Assembly: GCA_022577435.1 (NCBI GenBank)
Contig: JAKOON010000022.1
Coordinates: 9,515,230 to 9,579,229 of the forward strand
Origin: Embiotoca jacksoni
Lineage: Eukaryota > Chordata > Actinopteri > Embiotocidae
DNA: 64,000 bases
Reading direction: 5' to 3'
Shown: positions 21,098-34,500 of the stretch, one piece after another
Position numbering within the stretch: the first letter of the stretch is position 1
Layout: each line of letters begins with the position of its first letter
Notes under the pieces: model-generated
The model's database searches: none
Seen by the model: only the letters and a program-made list of their open reading frames with translations
What the model was told of the DNA's origin: nothing
Program-made: the position numbers and the translations under genes

Positions 21098-24000
21098 TTT
21101 ATTTCATTTTTTAAACTTCATTTAAAATACAAAATATTTTGCAATATTATATTGTAGAGTCAACCATTTCGACAGCCTTTCATGCTTCTCATGTAGCTTC
21201 AACATTAACCAGAAGGTCATATTATATCATATCATATCATATACTGTATATCCTACTGTATGTTCACCAGTCACTAGAACATTATTTCCAGGGTTTTCAC
21301 ACTCCAATTTGCCAGTCCACTTATGGGTCCATGCCAGACATCCTTTCGTATGCTCCAAATTGGTTTTATTTTTTTTATTTTGAGGGAACACTCTTAAAAG
21401 GATATGTCATTTTCATGTGATGTCTCGTTCAGGACAACGGATCTCCAGCCTGCTGCATCCAGACACCAGATGTTGTCCTAAATTAGACGCGTGAATCTGT
21501 TTGAAATGATACAGCTTTGTTTAACCGTGTGCTGTTATTCTAAAAAATACAGAAAATGTGCATGAACTGTCAGAGACAGAAACAATACAGGTGTCACAAG
21601 AGCTCAGTCACAAATTAAATAACCTCCTTTGATACCCGATAGGCAAAATGTTTGACCTAGCAAATTCACCTGATGAGTTGAAAAACAAAAATTAATTTCA
21701 CACCAAATGAAAGAGTGAAAACTGTAAATTGTCTCTTCTCACACAATGCCGGTTTTGCCACCCCTTCCCATAATGCGGCGGGTGGGGTAGGGGGTGGGGG
21801 GGAGTGTTGACTGAGGTCAAGCCCTCACCTCCAACCTCAACACGCTCAATTCAAGCCATTATTTACAAAACACAACAAACATTTTTACACGTGGAAAGCG
21901 GACACGTTGCAACCTAAAAACTTGATGCAAGTTATGATAAACCTAACACATGGAAATGTTCTCTGGAAAAGAAGAAAAGAAAAAAAAAAGTCTCTCGTCT
22001 CCCGTTGAGCGTGGGAGCAGACTGCTTGACACACATCGGAATTATAGACTGTTATCAATGGAAATAGAAAGCAATTGTCACACACGCTGTAACACGGTAG
22101 CATGCATGTGCTGCACACACACACACACACACACACTCATGCACCCAAACATTCACACGGAAGCTTCATTCATTTACAGTAATATAAAACTCACTGAGTG
22201 CTGCGCTCTGAAACGCGACGACGTACACAGAAGGTTAAATGCATAAACCAAAGTCACCAGTGTGTTTACCATTTGCAGTGAAACGAGCAATATTTTTCAT
22301 TCACGTAAAAAAACAGATAAAACCTGTTTCCACATTCAGTATCATCACGCAGTTTTTCCAAACCCCTTCACTTCTCAGAGCTACCAGTAACAGTGAGATC
22401 ACATCAGATGGTGTGTCTGGTTCCTGTTGGCAGTTAACCTGGTGAGTAGGTTGGCAGTAGTTTAATGCCGCTGAGCAGCAGCTCCTCGACAAGATGAACG
22501 AGTGAGGAGGAGAATGTTGGAAATGAACGCATGACCTCAGGTTTCCTACACATTTCCCATTTTAATGATAAAGTCCTAGCCGGATGCTATGTTTTCATGG
22601 TTGTTATAGCATATGAGCTGATGGTGGCTAGATAACATGATTGTCAACAAGGCCATATCAATCTCTAGCTGAAAATGACTCCTCACAACTGATGCCACTG
22701 CATAACTGAAATTTTCTAAGCCCTGTGTAGGAACCCTGGACCCCCCAAAAATGAGACATTAGCCCATATACTCACAACTCACTTGAGCTCATAAATCGGT
22801 CTTAGTTTTAATGTTTCCTCGTGAACAGATTCTTCATTATCAGCTGAATCGCGTAGCTTATTTATTTTTTTAGTTTAAAGTAGTTTTGAATACTCTCAAA
22901 GCTTTTAAAGCTGTAATCAGATGTATTCATGGACTATTTTAACTGCTTCCTGGTCCGTCTTGTGTATGAAGAGGGATGTAACTCTGTGGATCGAGGTCAA
23001 TCTTCTCTACAAAGGCACTAGAAAGCGTGCTGAGAGCTTCATGATCGCCAACATCAAAATATCGAGAAACTACAAGGTGTACTCTCAGTAAACCTCTACA
23101 TGTAGCATATTTACTGCCAGTATATTAGGCAGACATATAGAAATGCTATTGGAAACAATGTTGGGGTAGCGGTTAAGTTTTGACACGATCGCCTGACAAA
23201 ACACGGCTTGCACAGTGGCCACGACGGGCGGGCGGGGTGGGGGGTAGAAGCACTCGACAAGGACACCAGATCGGTCACGCCTCCACTTGTGTTCAGTCAC
23301 AAGAACCATAAGTTTTGGTGTAAAGAAACAGACTGGGGAAAGAAATGCAAGCAAAAAAGAAAAGCAAAAAAAGCTGAAACAAAAGGCCGGCTGGAATTAA
23401 GTGCGGGAGTTCTGGCTGGCTGGTGTGAAAAGGAGTGACCGAACGCGGAGTTCATTTCTAGCCAGGTTTCCAATGACTACAAATGGACATACCTGACCTT
23501 GAAATATAGCTTTCTTTTTATTCTATTACATATGTACAAACAGTCCGTCTGTCTCAAAAAAAAAAAAAAGAAAAAAAAAATATGCTAGCTTCTACTTTGA
23601 GTCACACGTTTCAACGCTGCTGCCATTTTTTCCTCTATATATCGTACGCCATTTAACACTTTCTGACTGAAAAGAAAAACAAATACCCAGCTGCTTGTAG
23701 GCGTGCACCATATACAACACGCAGCTTACCTCTGCAACAACTGACACAAGGGTGGTAAAATACTTAATAGAATCATGATTTACTCCATGCAGATGTTTAT
23801 GAATGTGATTTGGTGCACATGTGCCTGCCTGTCGCTCATGTACTGATCAAATATATATATTTGGGTACAACATATTGAGTATGTTTTGCAAAGGACATCG
23901 AATGGCACTGACACACACTGACACTTGGCCTCACTCGTGCTTAGTCTGAGTGGTCAAATCCCCTCTGATACATTCCTTCTGCTTTTCTGTATTGCTTGCT

Positions 24001-24345
24001 CTGCTCTCTCTCCTTTCCTCGTCTCACACCTTTCAATGGTCATGGGAGGGTAGGGGGAGGGCGAGTTGGGGGGGGGGGGGGGGTGTCGGCCTTTGCCGTG
24101 TTTGAGTGTGTGTTGATCAGAGGTCAGTGTGACTGGGGCTGACGGGTGTGGAGATGAGGACGTGTCAGCAGTCTTGGTGACAAGTAGCCATGGCCACCAG
24201 AGTGACAGCCACCACAGGGTAAAAGGTGTCCGCAACGACTGTCACCTTAGCAACTGTCACCAAAGAGATGGCCTCCGTGGTCACATTTGCCAGGGTGACG
24301 AGGAGTGGCCGTAGCAACCATTGCAGCCAGGCTTGTGGCCCTTCG
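21098..24345 (-). other. nrcam: Probable nrcam 3' untranslated region
   Basis: The sequence downstream of the nrcam stop has no further coding exon. Candidate minus-strand AATAAA signals (tttatt on the plus strand) are at 23517-23522, 22861-22866 and 21098-21103, so the end could be at any of these. A G-run of 16 (24068-24083) would be a C-run in the transcript. Right after the stop, 24165-24353 stays open in a different frame with repeated Val-Thr words, probably by chance from a GTGAC-rich repeat. Vertebrate NrCAM genes have long 3' UTRs, which fits, but the real end is not determined. Confidence 0.4.
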
Positions 24346-24580
24346 TTAGACAAATGAGTTCATGGCGTTGACGGGCGACGGGGCCTCCGAACTCTCGTTG
24401 CCTTCGTGCGTGTCTTTCTCTTTCTTGCCGCTGTACTGGCCGATGAAGGAGCCGTCCTCGTTGAACTGTCCGTCCCCGCCCTCCCCATAGTCCACCAGAC
24501 TGTCGTCGCTCTCGTCACGCCGCACCGTCCCGTTGGACGGTGTCCGGCTGCCCTTCAGCGGCTTGTGGTCCTCTGTGTCA
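24346..24580 (-). CDS. nrcam: nrcam last coding exon: ankyrin-binding tail and PDZ ligand
   Basis: Reads SDTEDHKPLKGSRTPSNG, then SDDSLVDYGEGGDGQFNEDG, SFIGQYSGKKEKDTHEG and EGNESSEAPSPVNAMNSFV, stop TAA at 24348-24346. FIGQY is the L1-family ankyrin-binding motif, in which the Tyr is phospho-regulated. The C-terminal SFV is the NrCAM PDZ ligand. The acceptor is ccttacag. Confidence 0.97.
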
Positions 24581-25497
24581 CTGTAAGGAGGAGGACGATG
24601 TTGAAAGGAAGGTCACTGAGAAATAATTCATGCAGTTTGCAGAGCTTCTCCTGCAGTTGTTGCTGCCCACAGAGGACAGGCTCTTCAAGCATGAGCATTT
24701 GAAACATAAGCAGTCTGGCTTTTCCACTGCACAAGTACAAAATGCAACATGGACAATGTCATGGGAGCATGTCTTTATGCGGTCTTATATATACAGGTTG
24801 ATTTATCCCAAGTGTACTCCAAAACATACCTGAGCACTCACTTCTTCCATTGACAACTGAAGAGTTCTTACAATGCACAAAAACATAGGACAGTCTGGTA
24901 CATCTTACTTTCTGGTTCTGTACTTGTACAGTGGAGCAGCTCAGCTACATTTATAGTATTATGTATAGTGTTAGTGCTGTAGTGGTTTAAGGCTGGGTGC
25001 AATGCTAAGGGGGATTTTGCGAACGCGTGCTGTTCAGTCTTTTGCAACGTACCTGCATTAGAGTGCAATTTCTGAAATGAGTTCAGTCAATATGCTTTCA
25101 GTTTACATGCAGTAATCAAAAATGCAATCAAAGACTCATTATTACTTTTAAAGCTCCATTTGTCTACAAACACTCTAATGTATTCAATACAATGCATATT
25201 AATAATAATATTTACAGTTAAATTTCAGTGTTAATGCTGTAACTGTGGTTATAACGTTGATTATATCACAGTAACGAGTATGATGACGTAAGTTGATGTT
25301 CGTTATCCTCGCCTTTCCTCTCACTTAAGTCAGAAACGTCTTAAATGTGTTTTATAGGTTGCTTGAATCGCATGCTGGTTTTACCGCATGTCGTCTTACC
25401 TCTCCATCGACCTAAAACCCCCAAAACAGAAAGATAAAAATGGAGGGACACATGAAAAGCAATTCATGAGCCGCACATGTGTCTACTCTTTCATGTG

Positions 25498-25533
<36 letters not shown>

Positions 25534-28500
25534 ACAGACAGTGATTTCCATTCTGCCAGACGAAGCATGCACATGGAAACTGTAAATGCACAATGACATT
25601 CACATTAATAGCTAAAAAAAAAAAAAAAATGAAATAGAACGTTTGTTAGATCGCTTAATTCCTGAAAAGTCTTGAAGTGAAATTTTTCATTAATATTTCT
25701 AGAAGAGGTGAAAGTGATGAAACAAACTACAACTATTAATGACACTTTTTTCCACACTTGTTTTAGAAACAGTTAGTATACAATTGTCTTGGCCAGAGAT
25801 GGAATAATTTGTTAAAAAAAATGGCCTTATTTCGGATTATACAAAGCTTTCATTGATTAGATGGTCAGGGTGCAGGTGAGTTGGTTGACATAGGAATCAA
25901 CACGGGGTCGTTGAGAATTTGCCTTGCCTCTAGGGAGGGTTTGGTAATGAAGTCTGGTGGGGAGGGAGTCTCTGCAGCCTGGTAAAACGTTCTACATACA
26001 AACAGCCAAGTCGGGACAAAATGAATGAAAGAAAAATAAATAAATAGAGAAATCTCATACACTTGTGTCTACTAAGGGCTATTAGAGCCACATGTTGTAC
26101 TTTTCCGACTGAATAATATTATTCATCTCCTACCTGTACTCTCCAAATGTCCCATCATCCTCCTTCATTGGCTGGATCTCTGGGTCTTGGTGAGCATCTT
26201 CTTTCTCTTTCACTGTCGATTACACAGTATTTTTTTTTATTTTAATTTCCACTCATTCATGTTAAAAAAGCTTGACCTTATTATGTATACATCAGTAACC
26301 TGTGTTTTACCTGGATATTTGCCACCCTTGTTTCTCTTGATGAAGCAAACAATGAGAAGCACCAGGATAAGGAGAGCGATGGCACACATCAGTCCGATAA
26401 ACCAGCCCTGGGTGGCAATGTCTACCTGTCGGCTGGGAACAGCTGGACGCACAAAGACAAAGAGCGAAGAGGATAAATACAAGAAGGCAGAGTGAGGATA
26501 ACTTGTCTGTTCAAATTTAAATCTAGGCTGCTAAAAACGCTGGAACTTCTGTTCATGCTGAGCAACAATAACAGAGGCTGTAAACACTGAAATGGGATTT
26601 TAAAATGAGTTAATACACAATGACCACATAGGCACTGAAAACAAGACAAAAAAAGAAAAGTCCCGACGGTAGAATGATGGACCTTTTAGTGATGATTTAA
26701 GGTGACATGTATTAGACCAACAGGAATTAATGACAACTGACATGCTTGTTCACTAACTAGGACACTAACTACCGCACATTCATGTCTGAATGTAAACACT
26801 GTACGTCTGATGATGAGACAGCGCTGACAAAAACACCAAACAGGCAAAACAAAAAAAAAAACTCCATCTATCCCGAGGCATGCCGCCTCACCTGGCACTG
26901 TAACCAACACTTCGTTTGTGCTGTGGACTGTCGGGTCAGCCGCGTCTCTAGCTACCACTCGCACCCTATAGGACATCCCCGGCTTTAAACCTTTTATCAT
27001 ATGTGAGTGCGAACCGTTTACCGACTCCTTTGTCCAGTCCTCTTTACCTAGAATTGGTGCAGTGGATGGAAAGGAATTAGATTCAGGGAGCCTTTGGGGG
27101 TGGGGAAAACATAATTTAAGTGATTGTATTTGAACTTCAGTTTTGAAGGTTAAATTAATATGTAGCAGATTGATATAATTATAGAAAGTCACGGCATGCA
27201 CTGATGTTCTGAAATGCAAATACAAAGAGAAGCCTTACTGTTTTCTATATTATATTCCACATATACATTCTTATGGTGTCCAAAGTATTCCCAACTGATC
27301 ACTGCACCGTCCTCTGATACGGACGTGTTAACTGTGCCAAATGCAGGGCCCACGGGAGGCACTGAGCACACAAGAAAGACAAAGAAAATGCTATTTTTTT
27401 TTGGAGGTACCATTTTTACAGTCATCTGAATTTAACAGATTAAGTTATCCTAATCTGGAATAAAACCTTTTAAATATTAATAGGGACCCAAGTGTCCATA
27501 TCCATGCCCATCCAGGACAGTATCACAGTGTGTATAATAAATCTGGTGTTTAGTCTAGTTCATTGCATTTTGTTTAATATGTAAACAAAAAATGTATTAC
27601 TGGAAATTTAAGACAACAAAAGTTGATAAAAGTCAAGTCAAGTCAACAATTACAAAAAGGACCTCAATGTCTTTTCTTTTTTTTTTTTTTTTTTTACTAG
27701 TTTACTTCTGCCAAAATATCAAAGACAGGTCAGTTAGTAGCTACAAAAATATCCATCTCAGTAATGACTTCAGTCTTATATTGAGGTCCCAATCAGGTAA
27801 GAGGACCTAGACACAGATATTTGCTGAGCTTTAAAGATTTCATAAAACAAGTAAAAATATCGCAATACAGTACTTTCTTCGGTGTTAGATTTGAACCTTC
27901 ACTGAGATGGACCATTTCTGCAGCACTGAGTTTATGGGTAGATATCTGGGGGAGGTAATAAGGGACACAGGGAGTGCACTTGTACCCTTTTGAAACGGGG
28001 AATGCAGAGACTGAGTGATGGGGGAAGTTGGGTGAGGGGGCTCTGTGGGGCCTGAAAGAACATGGAAAAGAGTGAGACAACACAAACATATGCACCACAA
28101 CAGACAACAAACAGTGCTGACACGTAGAGATTAACACATGTGGCAACGCCGCTCAATCCTGTGATTCAGAGTGTAATTAAGATCCTGGTTCAAGCGTAGT
28201 ATCCAAGAAAGACAGAAAAAAGGAACTGAGAAGCTCTAAATCACAACACTGCAGCATGCATATTTGCTTTACAATAAATTTCTGCTTCATGTATGGGCAT
28301 CAGCAGGTACATAAAACGTGTTAGCACTAAAACGGAACAAACGCATTCATAAAAAAGCATGCAGGAGGACTCTAATGAAACCGCATTCATCTGAAGAAGG
28401 CAAATACAAAAAAAATGTAAAGACTGCAAGCACAGCTAATTTTAATGCATACAAACCCTATATTTCAAACTATGTTACAGTACATACAGCCTATTCCTTC

Positions 28501-31500
28501 AGAATAGGTCAAGCATGGTTGCTTGTAGATGCCACGGAAGTCTGTCACACTTAAATCCCGTTTATCAATACAGGGAATTTGCAAACATACTAAGTAACAT
28601 GCAGAAATTAAGGGATGTCGATATCTACACTAAGGTCTGTTTTGGTTTCCGATATCTGATGAAATAGTTAGCATGCAGATGCTTCCAATGGCAAACTCGA
28701 GTTACCTTTGCCCGTCTCTACAGTGGGCTGAGTACGAGCTTCAGGGAGAAGAGAAAGAGAAAGAGATGGAGGGGGTGTAAGATCTTGAGTAAGGAATGCA
28801 GTAGAGCCTCGTTATGGATGTACATTTCATCGACACCCTCATATCTGTCACAGCACTGCGAGTCTGACCCTTATTATGGTGGCTTTGAGGCGGTTGATGT
28901 AGAGACTTTGACCTTTTTCTTCCTATTGTGCTCTTAATTTGCTGCTTATGAACACGGGACTCACTTGTGTCCATGACTGTGAAGGCCTCCTCTGTGACGA
29001 TGGGGCCGGGGCCTTTGATTGTCCGTGCACTTAAATAAAACTTGTAGAGCATGCTGGAGTTCAGGTTGCTCAGGGTAATGGTGGTCTCGTTGGCTTGAAG
29101 GGTCATGACCTTGACTGGGCCCAGTTCACTGGTGTTGTTGACTGCAGAGACCAAGAGAAACAATCAATAATGGGAAAAAAAAAAAAAAAAAAAAAAAAGG
29201 TGCATATTAACAACCGCTGCATATTACTGTTGTAATACACAAATAATCTGTCGGGCTACTGCTACATCTACCTGGTTGGTATTTGAGAGTGTATCCGGTG
29301 AGGCGCCCATTGCTCTTCATTGGTGGACCCCATTCCAGAGTGAGACTGTCCAAACTGGGGTTGATCACATTCAGAAAAGAAGGACGCCCTGGAACTAAAA
29401 ATAGAACCAGAACCAGGGTCAGGGTCTGTTGCATGCAATACCTTTGGTGGGATTTAACATTTAATATACCATATAAGTGCATTGGATATTGGCCATGAGG
29501 GGTTGCATGAGTCTGTATGACTATTAGGGCTGTTCCACATTATTTTTCCATGAGAATTCAAGGACATAAATAGGTTGGTAAGGGGATTCCAGCTGCTAGG
29601 GCATAACAAGGGGGTTGCTACATGTTTGCTAGGGTGTTCGGGATGTGATCTGTGATAGTATGATTAACGATGGAAACAAGATACACACCATGTGTGATAT
29701 TAGTAAGATGTTGATTAAGTAGTGCAATAACATTCAAAGTGTGGTGACCAATTTACATTTGGAGGTAGCTGCTAAAGTACACCAAAGTATTTTTGGTTAA
29801 GTGTGTGAGAGCATCACAACCCCTTTTCTAAACCCCTTTATTTCATAATGACAAAACATCCTTTTATTGCATATTTTTGGCAGAAAAGTGGCAGAAGAAC
29901 AAATACATGCAACATAAATTTCAAGACAAGAAGATTAGTTCTCTACATGCGTGATGCTCAAAACCTGCATCAGCCATACACACCTCCCTCAGGTGTCTCA
30001 AATGTCTTGCTGGGGCTGGGAGGCCCTTCTCCTTTGTTGTTCAGGACCTTAATGAAGAGGCTGTAGACACTGTAAGGCTGGAGGCCTGGTAGACGACCCT
30101 CGCTGCGATTCCCACTGAAAGTTAAAACTTGCTCCTCTTGTTCCGTGTCCTCTTCTGTCTCATGCCGGCCTCGCTCACGACGGTATAATACCTTGAAGAA
30201 ACACACTAAGAGTTTAGTCGGATATGTTGCTGTTTTACAGTTTCCCCCTTCCTAGAGGGTGCTCATTTTGTCAAAATCTGATGGGGCTCACGTGCTGAGC
30301 TGAGGAGGTTTAATATGTTTTTTTTTTTTATATGGGGTTGGTGTTGCCGAGTTATGGTTCACTTTTAGTGTGTGGGGGCAAAAACTAAAGCGAGTAAGCA
30401 TGCAAGGATTTACAAAATCTTACAGAACACTTAAGTGTGTTGAGCTATCATTTAATCAAAACATACCTTGTATCCCTGTAGTTGTCCTCGGACTGAGGGG
30501 AAAGATACAGGTTCCCAGTGTACTTCTGCGAGTGTGCTGTTATGAACCATGACCTGCACATTATCAGGTGCAGACAAAGGCACTGCCAAACAGAGAGAGG
30601 GATACAAAAATGTTAATCAGTGTCACATATCATCAACTCAGATGTATACATATATCTGACTAACCTACTGCACAAAACTTAAAAACAAAAAGGGCAAAAT
30701 ATAATGTCAGCGCCAGTCACTGAAACCTCAAACAACATGCAAACTTTTCCGTCTTCCTTCATCGTCTTCTAACAAAAAAGCTAATTATATTCTATATTCA
30801 CTCACAGTCTTCTCCAGAGTACCCAATCACTACTTCGGGCACAGGGCCGCTGCCGTAATCATTCAAAGCCTGCACTTTAATTTCATAGGGCACGTAGATC
30901 GGGGATGCAGACACGATGAACTGAGAAACGTTGGCCACGTTTTTTGACGACCACTCCTCCTCCACGTCCTTCTGCCTCCACTGCACTTTGTACTCCAGAC
31001 CGGGCCCATTGCACTGGAACCCTGTCAATGGCTGCAGAGAATAATTTTTAACGGCTGATAAATAACACTGAAATATTAAGACTTCTTCATTGTCAAAGAA
31101 AAAAAAAACACTGCCATGTAACCTTAATTCCCGTGGAAGACACCGAGACCTATCTAATACCAATGGTTGCGTGTTATAGAGACATGGGACTACCATTATA
31201 TTTGATCCACACTACACGTAGCTCACAGTCAGCTCATAGTGACTAAAAATCAAATCAATCAAAGCTTTCTTACTGTCCAGGAGATGACCAAGCTCCCAGG
31301 CTCCACTCCCACTCCCTGAACACCAGATGGATTTTCATCAGGAGCTGGGAAAAACCCCAAAAAATCAGGACTTAATTTAATTTAAAAATGTTTAACACAA
31401 AACTGAATATTATTTTCTGCAAGGGGACCATGATTATTACCTGCAGGGTTGGTTCTGTACTGGGCTGAGGAATGACTGGGCCCGCTGTAGCCCACGCGAT

Positions 31501-34500
31501 TCAGAGCCAGCACTCTGAAAGAGTAGTAAACGTACGGCGAGAGGTGTAACTGCGCTGTGGTGCTCGTGCCAGCAACTTCTGTCAGGTTGATCCAAACTCC
31601 GGGCTGGTGGAGAATATCCTCATATTGGATCAAAAACTCTGCAAGAGATAAAATATTTAAAGTTCAAAAATGTGTTCAACAGTGGACAAAAAGCCTCAAA
31701 GAAACAAGGCAAAAAATATTTGACTGGTCATGACTACTACAACCACAAGCCCAAACCCTCTGTTTATCTGATGGATTCTGACTTAACGAATTTCTAATAT
31801 GGAAATTATTTGTCGTCTTAAATGTGGCAGCATAGTTTGAAGAAAATGCTGCATCAGCAGGCAGCAACATTGAGCATTTCCTACTCTGTGTGTGACTGTT
31901 GTGTTCATCTCCTGGGATCCAGGTGAGCTGAACGCTCCTCTCTGTCTGGTCAGTGAGTTCCAGGTCAGTCGGAGGGTCAGGTTTCTCTGCAAAGACAGTA
32001 AAGAGCTTAGGACCACAGAAAAATCGGTCTCTCTCTATTAAATACAGTCAGTTTATGTTACTGGTTTGGCAGAAAGTTTGACAATGACACAATACATTTT
32101 TTGAATAAAAAAAACACAAAAAAAACACTGCAAATGATAATTAATGTAATTCATTTTTATGTGTGCTGTGGCTTTTGACCTTAAGTCAGGCTTTTGTTGT
32201 TAGTGTTAAGAGTCTATTTTATGGGCATTGTGAATATGCCCCATAAAATAAAGCATTAACTAACCAAAGGAATAGAGCACATGTATATTTGTACAATACT
32301 TTTTTTTTTACCTGTATTATTTCATGACAAAAGTAAAATGATTGATGCTTTATGACCCCTCCGGACAAAAATATAACCTCTAATTGTTCATTTAACAATA
32401 TATCTTTAAGCATTTTATGGGGAGAACAATGTTTCCTATTGCTGCATTAAAAAAGGTGCATCAATTTGTGCAAATAAACATTTTAAGACGATGAACACTT
32501 ACACAGGTGCTTTCACTTCTGATTGATCAGACTGAAGGTTAAGGTGGCGCTACCAGACTAGATAACGAGGGATATGCCAATCACCTGCATATGGACACAC
32601 CACTGAAAAGAGGTATAATCAGGCAGATCAAGTGGAAGCACCTGTGTGGACGCACCATGCTGTGCAGTTTCCGAATGCTGGCGATTAATGGTGAATTCAA
32701 ACTTTAAAAAAAAAAAGAAAAAGATTGCGACACGTACTCTATATTAAACCAGACTGAACTACGAAATGTTACAATGCGTAACAGAACAAGCCCTGGCAAC
32801 ACAAAATAAAAGTCGAGAGAACATGGAAGCTACAAACTGTTTTACAAAAAGAACCGATGACTTGGTAAAGTTGATGAAAGCTACAAAATGCCACACTGTG
32901 GACATCGTTTGTTTACCGTAGACAATCGCTGGAGTAGGAGTTGCCTCTGACAGTGCGAAGCGAGAGTAAAGTGCAAGAAGAGGGTTAGATGTTAGTGACA
33001 GACATTTAAGAGTCAGCGGAAAAAGCAGAAAAATCACTTTGGTGATGTGATTTGAGGAATATATCTAAAGCCTTCTGCAGTAAAAACTATAGATTTAGTG
33101 CCCTTGAAAGACCAGAGATGGGATTTTAACCTGAAAAAACAAACAATAGGAGCAGGAAAGAAGGGAAAAATATGTCAGAAAATGTATCACGTTGCCCTCT
33201 ATTTCTTTAAAACAAAGAAGACGATGTAAAAAAATTAGATTTAAAAATCTTCCTTTACGATTGCAACACTGCATGAGAGTTTTAATGCATTAAGGGGTGA
33301 ACATACCGACAACAGTCAGCATGGCACTGGCTGAGTCCTGATCAAGGGTGGTGTTCATCATGCAGGTGTAAGTGCCCTCATCCTCATCTGTCACGTCTTT
33401 TATGGTCAGACTGTCCATGTCCACCTCAAACCTGAAAGTAGTAACAAGCAAGGTGACCTTTTCTAAATCGCGTCATGTTTTTCCACTGAGTGAAGATTTA
33501 ATGAATGAATGAGGTTAAAACTATGTGTACAATGTCAAGGTCTGTTGTACCTCTCATCGTCTGGCAGCTCCCCCTTGTCTTTAAGCCAGGTCATGGTGGG
33601 AATGAGGGAAGGGTCGTGTTTGACTTTACACTCGAAAACAGCACTCATTCCTCTCTGCACCACCTTGTACTCCGGCTGCTTCAGGATCCGGGTGGGCTCT
33701 GGAAGACAGAAAAAAAACAAAACAAAAAAAACCAGTTGATACGAATAAATAATAGAACTTAATGGCTGAGGAGACTTAAAATATAAAGGCTAGAGCTTTA
33801 GGGGTCTTTTCAGTAGGATAAGTTGTACCACCAGTAGCTCTATTTCAGTTGTGACCATATTGACCTTTAACTTCCAGGTAGACATGGTTCTCCCTGAGCC
33901 CCAGGTTGTTGGTGGCAATGCATGTGTACTTCCCGCTATTTAGTGGCTGTGCCACATGGATTTCCAGTGTACCATTCTCATGGATCACATATGGGTCACC
34001 ATTCTGAATGCTGATCTTACTGTCTTTGTACCTGCATAGAAACAACAAACAAGACAGATATAGTATAGTGGATTTAAGCATTGAAAGAAAAATGTACGTG
34101 GAAATGTATAAATCTCATAACGTTTTGAATCAAAAAGCAGCAGAGTTGGAAACGACTGTTTTATATATATAAATACAAAAGAACAGAAAATAGTTGTAAA
34201 GTCCCAGACATACTGATTTGACTCTTACCATGTGATAGTTGGTATTGGTGAGCCAAAGGAGGCACAGTGAAGTAATGCAGGGTTGTTAGTGATGACCTGG
34301 TACACTCGGTTAGGTGGCGTGAGCACCCTTGGTGGTTCAGCTATTGGGAGAAAAAAAAAAAACATTGTTATAATAAAATAATACAAAATAATAATAAAAC
34401 AGATTGTTATAATAAAATAAAACCTCGAACTGAATCTCCCACATTCCTTCAAAATATGAGTCAACCCTAATGTTGATTAAATATGTTTGAACTCACCAAG

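Noticed and set aside
24165..24353. Minus-strand frame MSNEGPQAW... overlapping the nrcam stop
   Set aside because: It is frame-shifted relative to nrcam, and the Val/Thr/Ala content comes from GTGAC/GTCAC word repeats. Most likely chance in the 3' UTR.
27885..28156. Three overlapping minus-strand frames at 27.9-28.2 kb as an nrcam exon
   Set aside because: No splice pair and phase combination fits between exons 25 and 26, and Pro/Ser-rich reading in three frames suggests simple composition.
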